Shown here piece by piece: positions 43,943-52,702 of a DNA stretch of 64,000 nt. Position 1 is the first letter of the stretch; each line of letters starts with the position of its first letter. Origin of the DNA: Streptomyces rugosispiralis (GTDB lineage Bacteria > Actinomycetota > Actinomycetes > Streptomycetales > Streptomycetaceae); contig NZ_JANIAA010000001.1 in assembly GCF_024505145.1 (NCBI RefSeq), positions 372,001 through 436,000 of the forward strand, given 5' to 3'. The notes under the pieces were generated by a model, which was not told the origin of the DNA, searched no databases, and saw nothing but the letters and a program-made list of their open reading frames with translations. A program made the position numbers and the translations under genes.

Positions 43943-45372
43943 CCCCCGTGCCCGGCCCGCACCCGGCCACCCGGCGTACGATCTTCGGAGCCACCGTCGG
44001 GACGCTGACGGAATATTACGACTTCGCCATCTACGGTCTGATGGCGCCGACCATCGCAAGCCAGTTCTTCCCCAGGGCCGACCCCACGGCCGCGCTGCTG
44101 AGCACCTTCGTGGTCTTCGCCCTGGGGTTCCTGTTCCGCCCGCTCGGCGGATTCATCTTCGGCTACCTCGGCGACAAGTTCGGGCGCACAAAGGCGCTGA
44201 CCTCGGCGATTCTCCTGATGGCGGCGACCACGACCGCGATCGGTCTGCTTCCCACCTATGCCGGCGTGGGGCTGCTGTCCCCGGTGCTGCTGCTGGTCTG
44301 CCGATGTCTGCAGAGCGTTTCCAACGGCGGCGAGTTCGCCGGGGCGACCTCGTACTTGGCCGAATCGGCGCCGCGCGACAAGCGCGCGACATTCGTCAGC
44401 ACGGTCACGGTGTCGTCCGCGATCCCGGCCGTCCTGGGCGCCATCGTCATCCTGACGATCTCCGCCCTCCTGGACGACGGCGCCTTCACGGCCTGGGGCT
44501 GGCGCATCCCGTTCCTGCTGGGCGCGCCGCTGGGACTGATCGGCCTGTATGTGCGGTTGCGTCTGGCCGAACCGGAAGTCTTCACCGAGATGAAGGCGGC
44601 GGGAGTCGCCCCCCGCAACCCGCTGCTGACCGGCATCCGCACCCAGTGGCGCAAGATGCTCCTGGTGTTCTGCGCGGCCGCGGTCACCGCGTCGTCCTAC
44701 TACATCCTGAACTCGTACATGGTCACCTATACGGAGACGGAGCTGGGTGTCAGCCGCAACGCCTCGCTCTTCATGAACAGCACGGCCATCGTGATCTTCT
44801 GTGTCGCGGTGCTCCTCGGCGGTCGCGCGGCCGACCGATTCGGCCGCCGGCCGGTCATCGCCACGGGGCTGGTCGCCCTGGTCGTCCTCGGAGTGCCGGC
44901 TTTCCTGCTGATGCAGACCGGGCACCTCGCCGGTGTGCTGCTCGGGCAGATCGTCTTCGGCCTGTGCATCGCACCCGTCTCGGGGGTCGTACCGGCCCTT
45001 TCGGCCGAGCTGTTCCCGACGTCGGTCCGGTACAGCTGCAATTCGATGAGCTACAACCTCGCCTACACGGTCTTCGCCGGTACCGCCCCCTTCGTCGCCG
45101 CATGGCTGGTCTCCCTGACCGGCCTGCTGGTCTCCCCGGCCATCTACGCGTCCTCGATCGCACTCGTCTCCGGCGTGATCGTCTTCTGTTTCCTCGAGGA
45201 GACCCGTGGCACCCCCCTCGAGCAGAGTGTCGATACCGGCGAGCGTCAGGGCCGCAGCGAGGCGCCCGGCTCACCGGACGAGGGCCGGCCTGCGGTCGAG
45301 GGCGCTCTCGATGGCGGTGGCGGCGGCGCGGAGTCGCCGGGCCGCGTCATCGAGCCGGTTGATCATCCGTGA
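43939..45372 (+). CDS. MFS transporter, metabolite:H+ symporter type
   Basis: A 477-residue major facilitator with 12 predicted spans and the MHS-type landmarks FALGFLFRPLGGFIFGYLGDKFGR and LQSVSNGGEFAGA. Such proteins import small organic acids or zwitterions and probably bring in the operon's substrate. The transporter core ends near EETRGTPLEQS. A hydrophilic tail of about 45 residues follows, and its last 102 bases run antisense to the end of the IclR gene. Confidence 0.87.
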   Translation: MTPVPGPHPATRRTIFGATVGTLTEYYDFAIYGLMAPTIASQFFPRADPTAALLSTFVVFALGFLFRPLGGFIFGYLGDKFGRTKALTSAILLMAATTTAIGLLPTYAGVGLLSPVLLLVCRCLQSVSNGGEFAGATSYLAESAPRDKRATFVSTVTVSSAIPAVLGAIVILTISALLDDGAFTAWGWRIPFLLGAPLGLIGLYVRLRLAEPEVFTEMKAAGVAPRNPLLTGIRTQWRKMLLVFCAAAVTASSYYILNSYMVTYTETELGVSRNASLFMNSTAIVIFCVAVLLGGRAADRFGRRPVIATGLVALVVLGVPAFLLMQTGHLAGVLLGQIVFGLCIAPVSGVVPALSAELFPTSVRYSCNSMSYNLAYTVFAGTAPFVAAWLVSLTGLLVSPAIYASSIALVSGVIVFCFLEETRGTPLEQSVDTGERQGRSEAPGSPDEGRPAVEGALDGGGGGAESPGRVIEPVDHP

Positions 45373-46038
45373 CGTGGGGCCGGACACGTTGATCACGCCG
45401 ACCAGGCCACCGGCCGCCGTCCGCAGCGGAACTCCGACCGAGGTCAGGCCGATCTCGACCTCTTCGCTCGCCATGCTGTACCCATGGTCACGTTCGCTCC
45501 GCAGGCGCTCGAGAACCTCCTCGAGGGTCCGGGGAGCGGACAGCCCCGACATGGGGGTCGTCAGATCCTCCGCGACGAGTTCCGTCACGAGATCGTCGTC
45601 GGTGTCGAAGAGCAGGGCCCGGCCGGAGGCCGTGCAGTGCAGAGGTGAGCTGCGGCCGACCCATCCGCCGGCCCGGAGGGACTGGTTCGACTCCTCGCGC
45701 AGCACGGTCAGCGACCGGTTGCCGCGTTGCACGGACAGCAGCGCCACTTCGCCGGTGCGCGCCACGAGCGCACGCAGCACCGGTCTGGCCGCCCGCAGAA
45801 GCGAGCTGTCCCCGGCACCGGCGGCCAGGACCAGCATGTTCCAGCTCAGGCGGTAGCGCTTGGTGTGGCTGTCCTGCTCGACGAGACCGCCGCGGCTGAG
45901 GGCCTGGAGCATGCGGGAGACCTGGCTGCGCTCACGGCCGACGGCTCTGGCCAGGTCGCTGACGGAGTGGTCGCCGGTGGCGCCGCGACGTCCGAAGGCC
46001 AGCAGGAGCGTGGCCACGCGTTCGGCCCCAGAGTCCAT
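45271..46038 (-). CDS. IclR family transcriptional regulator
   Basis: A 255-residue IclR protein. The winged helix is at about 5-70 (VSDLARAVGRERSQVSRMLQ) and the effector domain follows (RSSPLHCTASGRALLF and a C-terminal VPLRTAAGGLVGVINVSGPT). The ATG at 46036-46038 has GGAAGGTGG upstream. It is divergent from the lyase gene, with palindromes in between, and convergent with the HyuAB operon, so it could regulate either. Confidence 0.87.
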   Translation of the reverse strand: MDSGAERVATLLLAFGRRGATGDHSVSDLARAVGRERSQVSRMLQALSRGGLVEQDSHTKRYRLSWNMLVLAAGAGDSSLLRAARPVLRALVARTGEVALLSVQRGNRSLTVLREESNQSLRAGGWVGRSSPLHCTASGRALLFDTDDDLVTELVAEDLTTPMSGLSAPRTLEEVLERLRSERDHGYSMASEEVEIGLTSVGVPLRTAAGGLVGVINVSGPTSRMINRLDDAARRLRAAATAIESALDRRPALVR

Positions 46039-46058
46039 ACCCGCCACCTTCCTCTTGT

Positions 46059-46080
46059 TGTTGCCACAGCAACATGCTGT
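46059..46080. promoter_or_regulatory. nested palindromes between IclR and lyase genes
   Basis: TGTTGC-caca-GCAACA (46059-46074) and ACAGCA-aca-TGCTGT (46066-46080) are overlapping perfect inverted repeats, and a further TGTTGC lies at 46120-46125. They sit 21 bases upstream of the iclR start and are the natural candidate IclR operator. Confidence 0.55.
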
Positions 46081-46229
46081 CGTCACTTTTCTATCCGACC
46101 TGCCAAGATGAGGCAAGGCTGTTGCTGGGAGAGCATCATCCCTGTTCAGGCCGCCTATCGGTGCCTAGGGTGACGCGCACCGCAGACGCGGTGGTGGTCG
46201 AACCCTCTCCCCGAAGAACGGAACAGCTT

Positions 46230-47504
46230 GTGAGCACCGGCATCCATCCGGATTCGACGTGGGCGCCCCTGTACGGAGCGCAGACCGCGCTGGCCATGGA
46301 CAACTTCCCGTCTCGTGGCCGCACCTTCGGTGACTTCCCGCCCCTGGTACACGGGTACGCCCAGGTGAAGCTGGCCGCGGCACGCGCCAACCAGGCCCTT
46401 GGCGTGCTGGACGCACAGCGCTGCGACGCCATCGTCAAGGCGTGCCAGGAGATCCTCGACGGCGAGCACACCCGGCAATTCCCCACGGCGCTGGTGCACG
46501 GTGGCGGCGGCACCACCGCCAACATGAACGTCAATGAGGTGATCGCGGCACGCGCCGGTGAACTGGCCGGAGCCGCGGTCCATCCCAATGACCATGTGAA
46601 CGCGTCCCAGTCCACCAACGACAGCTATCCGACCGCCATGGCGCTCGCGCTGCTGAGCCAGGTCGACGCGCCCGTGGCCGCTCTGAACCGGCTCGCGGAC
46701 GCCCTGGAGTCGAAGGCGGCCGAGTTCGACACGACCCGCCGCCTGGGCCGTACGTGTCTCCAGGACGCGGTCACCCTGACCGCCGGTGACACCCACCGGG
46801 CACAGGCGGCGGCCGTCCGCCGCACCGCCGGCGTTCTCCAGGCGGCCACCGACGCTCTGACCACCGTCCCGATCGGAGCGACCGCGGTGGGTACCGGGAT
46901 CGGCGCGCCCGCCCACTTCGCGGAGCGCTGCGCCGAGGAACTGGCACGGCTCACGGGGCGTCCCATCAGCGCGTCCGAGAACCCGTACGACAGCCTCGCC
47001 CATTTCGATCCCTACGCCCACATCGCGTCGGCGGGCGCTCGGGCGGCGATCACCATGGCGAAGATCGCCGCCGATATCCGGCTGCTGTCCTCCGGGCCGC
47101 AGGGCGGGTTCGGCGAGCTGACGATACCGGCGGTCCAGGCCGGGTCCTCCATCATGCCCGCCAAGGTCAATCCGGTGATACCGGAGTACGTGATGCAGCT
47201 CAGCTACCGTGTCAGGGGAAGCGCCCACACCGTCGAATGCGCCGTCGCCGCCGGTGAACTCGAACTCAACGTCATGGAACCGGTGATCCTCGACGCCCTG
47301 AGCACCATCTTCGACGACCTGGCCGCGGCCGCCACGACCTTCACCGAGCGCTGCGTCCTCGGCCTGACCTGGAACGGCCCCCACCGCGAGCGCAACCTCG
47401 CCGGGGCGCTCGACCGGTGGGTCGAGATGGCGGCGACCCGCGGCTACGAGTCGGCCACCGCCGAACTGCGAGCGGGCGGAAGCGACGGGGGAACGGCACG
47501 ATGA
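46230..47504 (+). CDS. aspartase/fumarase superfamily lyase
   Basis: A 424-residue lyase of the superfamily that eliminates ammonia, water or an amine from succinyl-type substrates. It keeps NASQSTNDSYPTAM, the catalytic serine loop GSSIMPAKVNP (the superfamily signature) and the N-terminal PLYGAQTALAMDNFP. The frame is open from 46074, but the GTG at 46230 suits the family N-terminus, and a GTG at 46170 is the alternative. The MFS start overlaps the stop by four bases. Whether it is an aspartase, fumarase or a special amino-acid lyase cannot be told. Confidence 0.85.
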   Translation: MSTGIHPDSTWAPLYGAQTALAMDNFPSRGRTFGDFPPLVHGYAQVKLAAARANQALGVLDAQRCDAIVKACQEILDGEHTRQFPTALVHGGGGTTANMNVNEVIAARAGELAGAAVHPNDHVNASQSTNDSYPTAMALALLSQVDAPVAALNRLADALESKAAEFDTTRRLGRTCLQDAVTLTAGDTHRAQAAAVRRTAGVLQAATDALTTVPIGATAVGTGIGAPAHFAERCAEELARLTGRPISASENPYDSLAHFDPYAHIASAGARAAITMAKIAADIRLLSSGPQGGFGELTIPAVQAGSSIMPAKVNPVIPEYVMQLSYRVRGSAHTVECAVAAGELELNVMEPVILDALSTIFDDLAAAATTFTERCVLGLTWNGPHRERNLAGALDRWVEMAATRGYESATAELRAGGSDGGTAR

Positions 47505-48859
47505 CCACTCCCGTCTCCCCCACCCAGCCCGCGTCCATCGCCTACGACGACGCCCCGCTCACGCGTTTCCACATCAGGATCGCCGTCGCCGGTACGGGCG
47601 GCCAGTTCAGCGACGGGTTCATCCTCGGCATCATCGGCATCGTCATCGCCTCGGCCGGCGACACCCTCGGTCTCACTCCGCTGTGGACCGGCGCGCTGGG
47701 CGCGGCGACCCTGACCGGGCTGTTCGTCGGTGCCATCGCCGTGGGCCCGGTCGCGGACCGGATCGGCCGCAGAGGGATCTTCGCCTGGGACATGCTGTTC
47801 TTCGCCGTTCTGTCGCTCCTGCAGTTCTTCGTGCAGACACCGGGACAGCTCCTGACCCTGCGGCTGCTCCTCGGACTGGTGCTCGGCGCCGACTACGTGG
47901 TGAGCAAGTCCCTCGTCACCGAGCACTCACCGCGCGCGTTCCGCGGCCGCCTCATGAGCCTGCTGGCCGTCGCCTGGGCCGCCGGTTACGTCTTCGCCTA
48001 TCTCATCGGTTTCCTGCTGACCGGACACGGCGACAACGCCTGGCGGTACATGCTCGCCGTCAGCGCACTCCCGGCCCTGCTCGTCTTCGGCTTCCGGCTG
48101 GGGGTGCCCGAATCCCCGCTCTGGCTGGCCAGGCATCAGCGGAACGCCGAAGCCGCCGATGTCGTCCGCCGCCACCTCGGCCCGGGAGTGCTTCCGCCCA
48201 CCGCTCCCCCGCTGAGCCGGAACCGCGGCTTCACGGCCCTCTTCGGGCCCGCATACCGCAGGCGGACCGCCGTGGGCGCGCTCTTCTACGTCTGTCAGGT
48301 CATCCCCTTCTTCGCGCTCGGCACCTTCTCCTCCCAGGTGATGGAGGCCCTCGGCGTCACCAGCAAGATGGGCGCCGGCGCTCTCTACAACGTGTTCCTG
48401 CTCATCGGGGCCGTCGTCGGCCTGGTGCTGATCGACCGCATCAGCCGCCGCCGGTTCCTGGTGGGAACGTTCTTCATCGGCGCGGCACTGCTCGCCGCGC
48501 TCATCCTGCTCGCCGGCGCGGGCGCGTCCGCCATCGTCGTCATCGGAGTGTTCGCCGCCTTCGCCTTCCTCATGTCCGCGGCGGTGAACCTGGAGTTCGT
48601 CTACCCGCCGGAGCTGTTCCCCACCGATCTGCGAGCCTCGGGCGTGGGCATCGCGACGGCCGCCAGCCGGCTCGGCTCCGCCGCCAGCACCTTCCTGCTC
48701 CCCGTCGTCGAGGACGGCCACGGCATCAACACCGCTCTCATCGGGTGCGTGGTGATCCTCCTGGCCGGCGGGCTGGTCTGCTGGGCGTGGGCACCGGAGA
48801 CCAGCACGGAGTCGCTGCTCGACACCGGCACCGCCGCAACGGCCGGGCGCTCCGGGTAA
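47501..48859 (+). CDS. MFS transporter, sugar-porter/aromatic-acid type
   Basis: A 452-residue transporter with 12 predicted spans. FSDGFILGIIGIVIA, GPVADRIGRRGIFAWDMLFF and LLGLVLGADYVVSKSLVTEHSPRAFRG-type motifs place it among metabolite MFS carriers. PPELFPTDLRASGVGIATA is the conserved segment before the last spans. It is coupled to the lyase gene and probably moves the lyase substrate or product. Confidence 0.87.
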   Translation: MTTPVSPTQPASIAYDDAPLTRFHIRIAVAGTGGQFSDGFILGIIGIVIASAGDTLGLTPLWTGALGAATLTGLFVGAIAVGPVADRIGRRGIFAWDMLFFAVLSLLQFFVQTPGQLLTLRLLLGLVLGADYVVSKSLVTEHSPRAFRGRLMSLLAVAWAAGYVFAYLIGFLLTGHGDNAWRYMLAVSALPALLVFGFRLGVPESPLWLARHQRNAEAADVVRRHLGPGVLPPTAPPLSRNRGFTALFGPAYRRRTAVGALFYVCQVIPFFALGTFSSQVMEALGVTSKMGAGALYNVFLLIGAVVGLVLIDRISRRRFLVGTFFIGAALLAALILLAGAGASAIVVIGVFAAFAFLMSAAVNLEFVYPPELFPTDLRASGVGIATAASRLGSAASTFLLPVVEDGHGINTALIGCVVILLAGGLVCWAWAPETSTESLLDTGTAATAGRSG

Positions 48860-48864
48860 GGGCC

Positions 48865-49300
48865 TCAGAGGCCCAGATTGGTGAAGGTGTACGCCGAGGC
48901 GTGTCCGGAGTACCGCGACTGTTTCGGATAGGGCTCCGCGAAGATCGCGGCGAGCACGCCGAACTCGACGTAGTCCGCCACCAGCGTGAGCACCATCGCC
49001 AGCAGCATCAGCGGCCACGGCGCCCGGCGGCCCGGCGGCGCGTACTCCATCGCCATGAGCTGGGCCGCGGTGGACTCTCCGCCCAGGCTGAACCCCTGGA
49101 CGCAGCGCAGCAGGATCAGCAGACAGGGTGCGGCCAGGCCGAGCGTGGCGTACCCCGGCAACACCGCGATGAGCAGCGAGGACAGGCCCATCATGATGAG
49201 CGAGACGACCATCGCGTTCTTACGGCCGAGCCGGTCCCCGGCGTTGGCGAAGACGTACGCGCCGACCGGGCGGATGGCGAGCCGGGGCCGCGGCGCGGGT
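48865..49300 (-). pseudogene. MHS-type MFS transporter remnant
   Basis: An in-frame fragment reads LAIRPVGAYVFANAGDRLGRKNA, continues through CVQGFSLGGE, then jumps to AEPYPKQSRYSG, a motif that belongs near the end of such proteins. The first 60 or so residues and roughly 200 internal residues are missing. Its frame follows directly after the stop of the enolase-superfamily remnant upstream, so the two were probably an operon before deletion. Confidence 0.75.
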
Positions 49301-49308
49301 GGCGGCGG

Positions 49309-49605
49309 TCACCGGGGGCCGTCGCTGAAGACCGCCGGCTCCCTGGTCCACGCGGCGGCCTGCTCGCTGAGGGAGAGGCCGAGCCCGCCGCGGTTGGGGA
49401 TGACCATGCGGCCGTCCCTCAGCTCGAGGCGCTCGTTGAACATCGGCTCCAGCCACTTTGTGGTCCGCGAGCGCGGAGATCTGCAGGAACGGGGTGATAC
49501 CACCCACCCGTGGCGCGTCGGGCTGTACGAAGTCGGAGGAGCCCGCCTCGATGAGCGCCGCGTGCTCACCGAAGCTGGTCGGCATCTCACCGGTGGCATC
49601 GCCGA
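49309..49605 (-). pseudogene. mandelate racemase/muconate lactonising enzyme remnant (minus strand)
   Basis: In one frame the sequence reads TSFGEHAALIEAG, DFVQPDAPRVGGITPFL and ALADHK. In another frame it continues as WLEPMFNERLELRDGRM and GGLGLSLSEQAAAWT to a stop. Both parts belong to one enolase-superfamily protein. A frameshift plus a deletion of about 30 residues lies near 49453-49463. The N-terminal half is absent. Confidence 0.72.
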
Positions 49606-49740
49606 GCACCGCTTCGACATCGTCCAGCCCGACCTGGCCAAATGCGGCGGCTTCACCGAGCCCAGGCCATCCGTCAGCTCGCCGCCGCCTTCAACCTGCG
49701 GCTCTCCTCGCACTGCTGGGGCACAGCCTCCTGGTCCGGA
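49590..49740 (+). pseudogene. second enolase-superfamily remnant (plus strand)
   Basis: The plus strand reads AEHRFDIVQPDLAKCGGFTE and then, after a one-base shift at about 49660, AQAIRQLAAAFNLRLSSHC. This is the metal-binding barrel segment of a different mandelate racemase-like enzyme, since it differs at most positions from the minus-strand copy. Nothing upstream or downstream of this 150-base segment continues the protein. Confidence 0.65.
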
Positions 49741-49805
49741 CACGCTGACCGGCGGTGCACCGGCCGCGCCGCCCGTCCCGATGGCGTCGCGCGGCCGGCC
49801 GGTGC

Positions 49806-50461
49806 TCAGCGCCGTACGTGGCCGAGGCCCGCTGAAATCTCGGCGGCCGCCTCGGCCACCGGCGGACCGACGTCGCTCAGGACCCGTTCCATGCGCTCCG
49901 CCACTCCGGCGACGCTGATCGCCGCGACGGGCATCCCGGTGTGATCGTGGACAGCGGCCCCACAGCAGCAACTGGACTCATCGAACTCACGCCGGTCCTC
50001 CGACCAGCCCCGCTCCCGCGTCTCCTGAAGGATCTTCCGCAGCGGACCGACCGAGTCCTCATCGACCGGAGAGTCGCCCGAAGCCACGAGCTCCGCCAGC
50101 TTCTCCTCCATCGCCTGCCGCGGGAGAGCCGCCAGATAGGCCCGCCCCAGCGACGTACAGTGCAGCGGCCGGCCCGCACCCAGCTCGCTCGTCACCGCGA
50201 CCGGGCGCGGGCCGCGCTCGCGGTGCACGAACACCATGTTCACGCCGTTCGGCACCGCGAGACTGGCCGTCTCCCGGGTCTCCCGCATCAACCGGGAGAT
50301 GACCGGCATCGCCGTGGCGGTCAGATCGGTCGAGCTCACCGCCGCGGAGGCCAGCCGCGTCGCCGAGGGCCCGAGCCGCAACAGCCCGCTCCCCTGCTCC
50401 ACCGCGAGCCAGCCGCCCGCGACGGCGATACCGAGCTCTCGGTGTCGGTGGACCGTGATGT
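49806..50461 (-). pseudogene. IclR regulator lacking its DNA-binding domain
   Basis: An intact IclR effector domain of about 200 residues starts in RELGIAVAGGWLAVEQG, where only the end of the winged helix is left. It runs through RPLHCTSLGRAYLAALP to AAEISAGLGHVRR. The missing 50-60 N-terminal residues should lie where the AraC gene now begins at 50471. Without its reader head it cannot act as a normal IclR repressor. Confidence 0.65.
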
Positions 50462-50470
50462 GATGACACC

Positions 50471-50878
50471 GTGAGCCGCGCCGCAGAAGAGATCAACCGC
50501 CGCATGCTCCGGGCCCGGGACGCGATGGACCGCGACTACGCGCGGCCGCTGGACGTCCCGGCCCTGGCCCGGATCGCGCATGTGTCCGCGGCGCACTTCA
50601 CGCGTACCTTCCGGGCCACGTTCGGTGAAACACCGCACCGCTACCTGCAGCGACGTCGTGTGGAGCGAGCGATGTTCCTGCTGCGGGAGACCGACCGCGG
50701 CGTGACGGACATCTGCTTCGACGTCGGCTTCGGCAGCCCCGGCACCTTCAGCCGCACGTTCCGCGACATCGTCGGCCGATCGCCGCGGGCCTACCGCAAG
50801 GAAGCGGTGGCCACGGGCGTGCCGACGTGCTTCACGATGGCGTGGACGCGGCCGAGCGCCCGACCGTCCGCCGACTGA
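50471..50878 (+). CDS. small AraC family regulator
   Basis: A 135-residue protein consisting only of the AraC DNA-binding domain: two helix-turn-helix units, with LARIAHVSAAHFTRTFRATF in the first and VTDICFDVGFGSPGTFSRTF in the second. There is no effector domain. It is followed after 48 bases by a VOC protein, and AraC-VOC pairs of this kind are frequent in actinomycetes. Confidence 0.85.
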   Translation: MSRAAEEINRRMLRARDAMDRDYARPLDVPALARIAHVSAAHFTRTFRATFGETPHRYLQRRRVERAMFLLRETDRGVTDICFDVGFGSPGTFSRTFRDIVGRSPRAYRKEAVATGVPTCFTMAWTRPSARPSAD

Positions 50879-50926
50879 GCAGTTTCGGATAAGTTCTCGT
50901 CCCCTCCGCTCGGTAGCGTGAGGCCC

Positions 50927-51337
50927 ATGTTCAACGCCATCACACATTCGCAGATTTACGTCCTCGACCAGGACGAGGCCCTCGACTTCTACGTCGGCAA
51001 GCTCGGGCTCGAGGTCGCCGCGGACGTCAACTTGGGCTTCATGCGCTGGCTCGCCGTCAGCGTTCCCGGTCACCCCGAGCGGCAGATCCTGCTGGAGAAG
51101 CCGGGCGCTCCGGCGATGTCGGAGGAGACCGCCGAGCAGGTCCGTGAGCTGGTGACCAAGGGGGTGATGGGCGGCTGGCTCATCCTGACCACCCCCGACT
51201 GCCGCAAGACCTACGAGACACTGCTGGCGCAGGGCGTGGAGTTCACCGAGGAACCCACCGAGCGCCCGTACGGGATCGACTGCGGTCTGCGCGACCCGTT
51301 CGGCAACCGCATCCGCTTCACCCAACCGGCGGCCTGA
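50927..51337 (+). CDS. VOC (glyoxalase/bleomycin-resistance fold) protein
   Basis: A 136-residue protein with two paired beta-alpha-beta units. SQIYVLDQDEALDFYVGKLG is the first half and DPFGNRIRFTQP the end of the second. VOC proteins include lyases, dioxygenases and binding proteins, and metal ligands are not clear here. The ATG at 50927 was chosen. A GTG at 50918 would add three residues. Confidence 0.83.
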   Translation: MFNAITHSQIYVLDQDEALDFYVGKLGLEVAADVNLGFMRWLAVSVPGHPERQILLEKPGAPAMSEETAEQVRELVTKGVMGGWLILTTPDCRKTYETLLAQGVEFTEEPTERPYGIDCGLRDPFGNRIRFTQPAA

Positions 51338-51429
51338 GACTCTCCGGCGGGCCACGACCGATTCAGGGTGTCCCGCGGGATGCTCCCCCGCACTCGTGCA
51401 CCATCCGGCCGGACGGGCAGCCGTACGGC

Positions 51430-52617
51430 TCACGGGGTGGGTGCGGGGTGGGCCGTACGGGCGGCAGGCGTGATGAAGGACGCGGCCACCACGAGTATCA
51501 GGACCAGGAACAGCGCGTTGCGGAGTCCGAACCGCTCGCCGAGATGGCCGAGCGAGGGCGGTCCCACGAGGAAGGCGACGTAGCCGACGGTGGCGGCGAG
51601 GGAGACCCGTGCGGCGGAGTTGTCGCCGGAGTCGCCGGCCGCGGAGAGCGCGACGGGAAAGCCCAGGGACGCGCCGATGCCCCACAGGACGGCCGCCGCC
51701 GCCGCGACAGCCTGATTGTCGACCACGATCACGAGTGCGATGCCGACGGCGCCGACGACCGCGCTGGCGCACAGGGCGGCCGCGCGTCCGTAAGCGTCGA
51801 CGAACCGGCCGCCCACGAAGCGGCCGACAGTCATCGAGGCCGCGAAGACCGCGTACACGGCCGATCCGAGCGCGGGGTCGAAGCCATGGCCGTCGACCAT
51901 GACCAGCGGCAGCCAGTCGTTCGCCGTTCCCTCGGCCATCGCGAGGGCGAGGATGATGCCACCGATGAGCAGCAGCCTCGGCTCCCTCCACACCGCGGGG
52001 CGCGCGGAGGCCGGCGCATGCGCGCCGTCGCCGTTGCCGGCTCGTCGGCCCACCCCGGCGGGAACGCATCGGACCATCGGCACCAGTACGGCCAGGACCA
52101 CCACGGTGACGACGGCGAGATGCCACAGGACGGGGAACGAGACGGCGGTCAGAATCATGCCGCCGACCGCGCCGACCACCGTACCGAAGCTGTAGCAGCC
52201 GTGCATCGCGGGAAGGGTGGAACGGCCGAGCAGCCGCTCCACCTCCGCCCCTTCGACGTTGAGGGCCACCTCGCCGCCGCCCATCCCGAGGCCGATGAGT
52301 CCGAGTCCGAGGGCCACGACCGTGTCCGCGCCCGCCGCCGCCCCCAGGCCGATGACGCCGGATCCCGCGGCGGTCGCCAGCGTTCCGGCCGCGATGAGGG
52401 GCCGGGCGCCCCAGCGGGCCACCAGCGGTCCCGAGCACAGGATGCCCACCATGGATCCGACCGAGAGCCCGAACAGGACCAGGCCCATGCGTCCGGTGGA
52501 GGCTCCCAGCAGGTCGCGCACGTCGGGGGTGCGCGTCACCCAGGACGCCATGGCCAGGCCGGGCAGGAAGAACAGGGCGAACACGGCGGTCCGACGTCGG
52601 CCGAGGCTGACGGTCAT
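51430..52617 (-). CDS. MFS transporter (YbjJ-like)
   Basis: A 395-residue transporter with about 12 spans. The N-terminus FLPGLAMASWVTRTPDVRD and LNVEGAEVERLLGRSTLPAMHGCYSFG are typical of the YbjJ-like group, which includes sugar exporters of uncertain cargo. TGGAGG lies upstream of the ATG at 52615-52617, although the frame is open to 52779. It is divergent from a TetR gene with a palindromic operator between them, reminiscent of the rcdA-ybjJ pair in E. coli. Confidence 0.85.
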   Translation of the reverse strand: MTVSLGRRRTAVFALFFLPGLAMASWVTRTPDVRDLLGASTGRMGLVLFGLSVGSMVGILCSGPLVARWGARPLIAAGTLATAAGSGVIGLGAAAGADTVVALGLGLIGLGMGGGEVALNVEGAEVERLLGRSTLPAMHGCYSFGTVVGAVGGMILTAVSFPVLWHLAVVTVVVLAVLVPMVRCVPAGVGRRAGNGDGAHAPASARPAVWREPRLLLIGGIILALAMAEGTANDWLPLVMVDGHGFDPALGSAVYAVFAASMTVGRFVGGRFVDAYGRAAALCASAVVGAVGIALVIVVDNQAVAAAAAVLWGIGASLGFPVALSAAGDSGDNSAARVSLAATVGYVAFLVGPPSLGHLGERFGLRNALFLVLILVVAASFITPAARTAHPAPTP

Positions 52618-52653
52618 GGGAATGCCTCCAGTGGATGACCGGACACAGAAGTC

Positions 52654-52667
52654 TGTACGATCGTACA
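52654..52667. promoter_or_regulatory. TetR operator palindrome
   Basis: TGTACGATCGTACA is a perfect 14-base palindrome located 36 bases from both the MFS start and the TetR start. Its symmetry and central position make it the obvious TetR binding site controlling both genes. Confidence 0.7.
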
Positions 52668-52702
52668 CACTTGGCGGAGCCGCCTTGTGACACATTGGGG
52701 GC

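Noticed and set aside
48986..49918. A 310-codon plus-strand open frame over the graveyard
   Set aside because: Only a short internal stretch (about 49590-49660) resembles a real protein. The rest is antisense to MFS, enolase-superfamily and IclR remnants.
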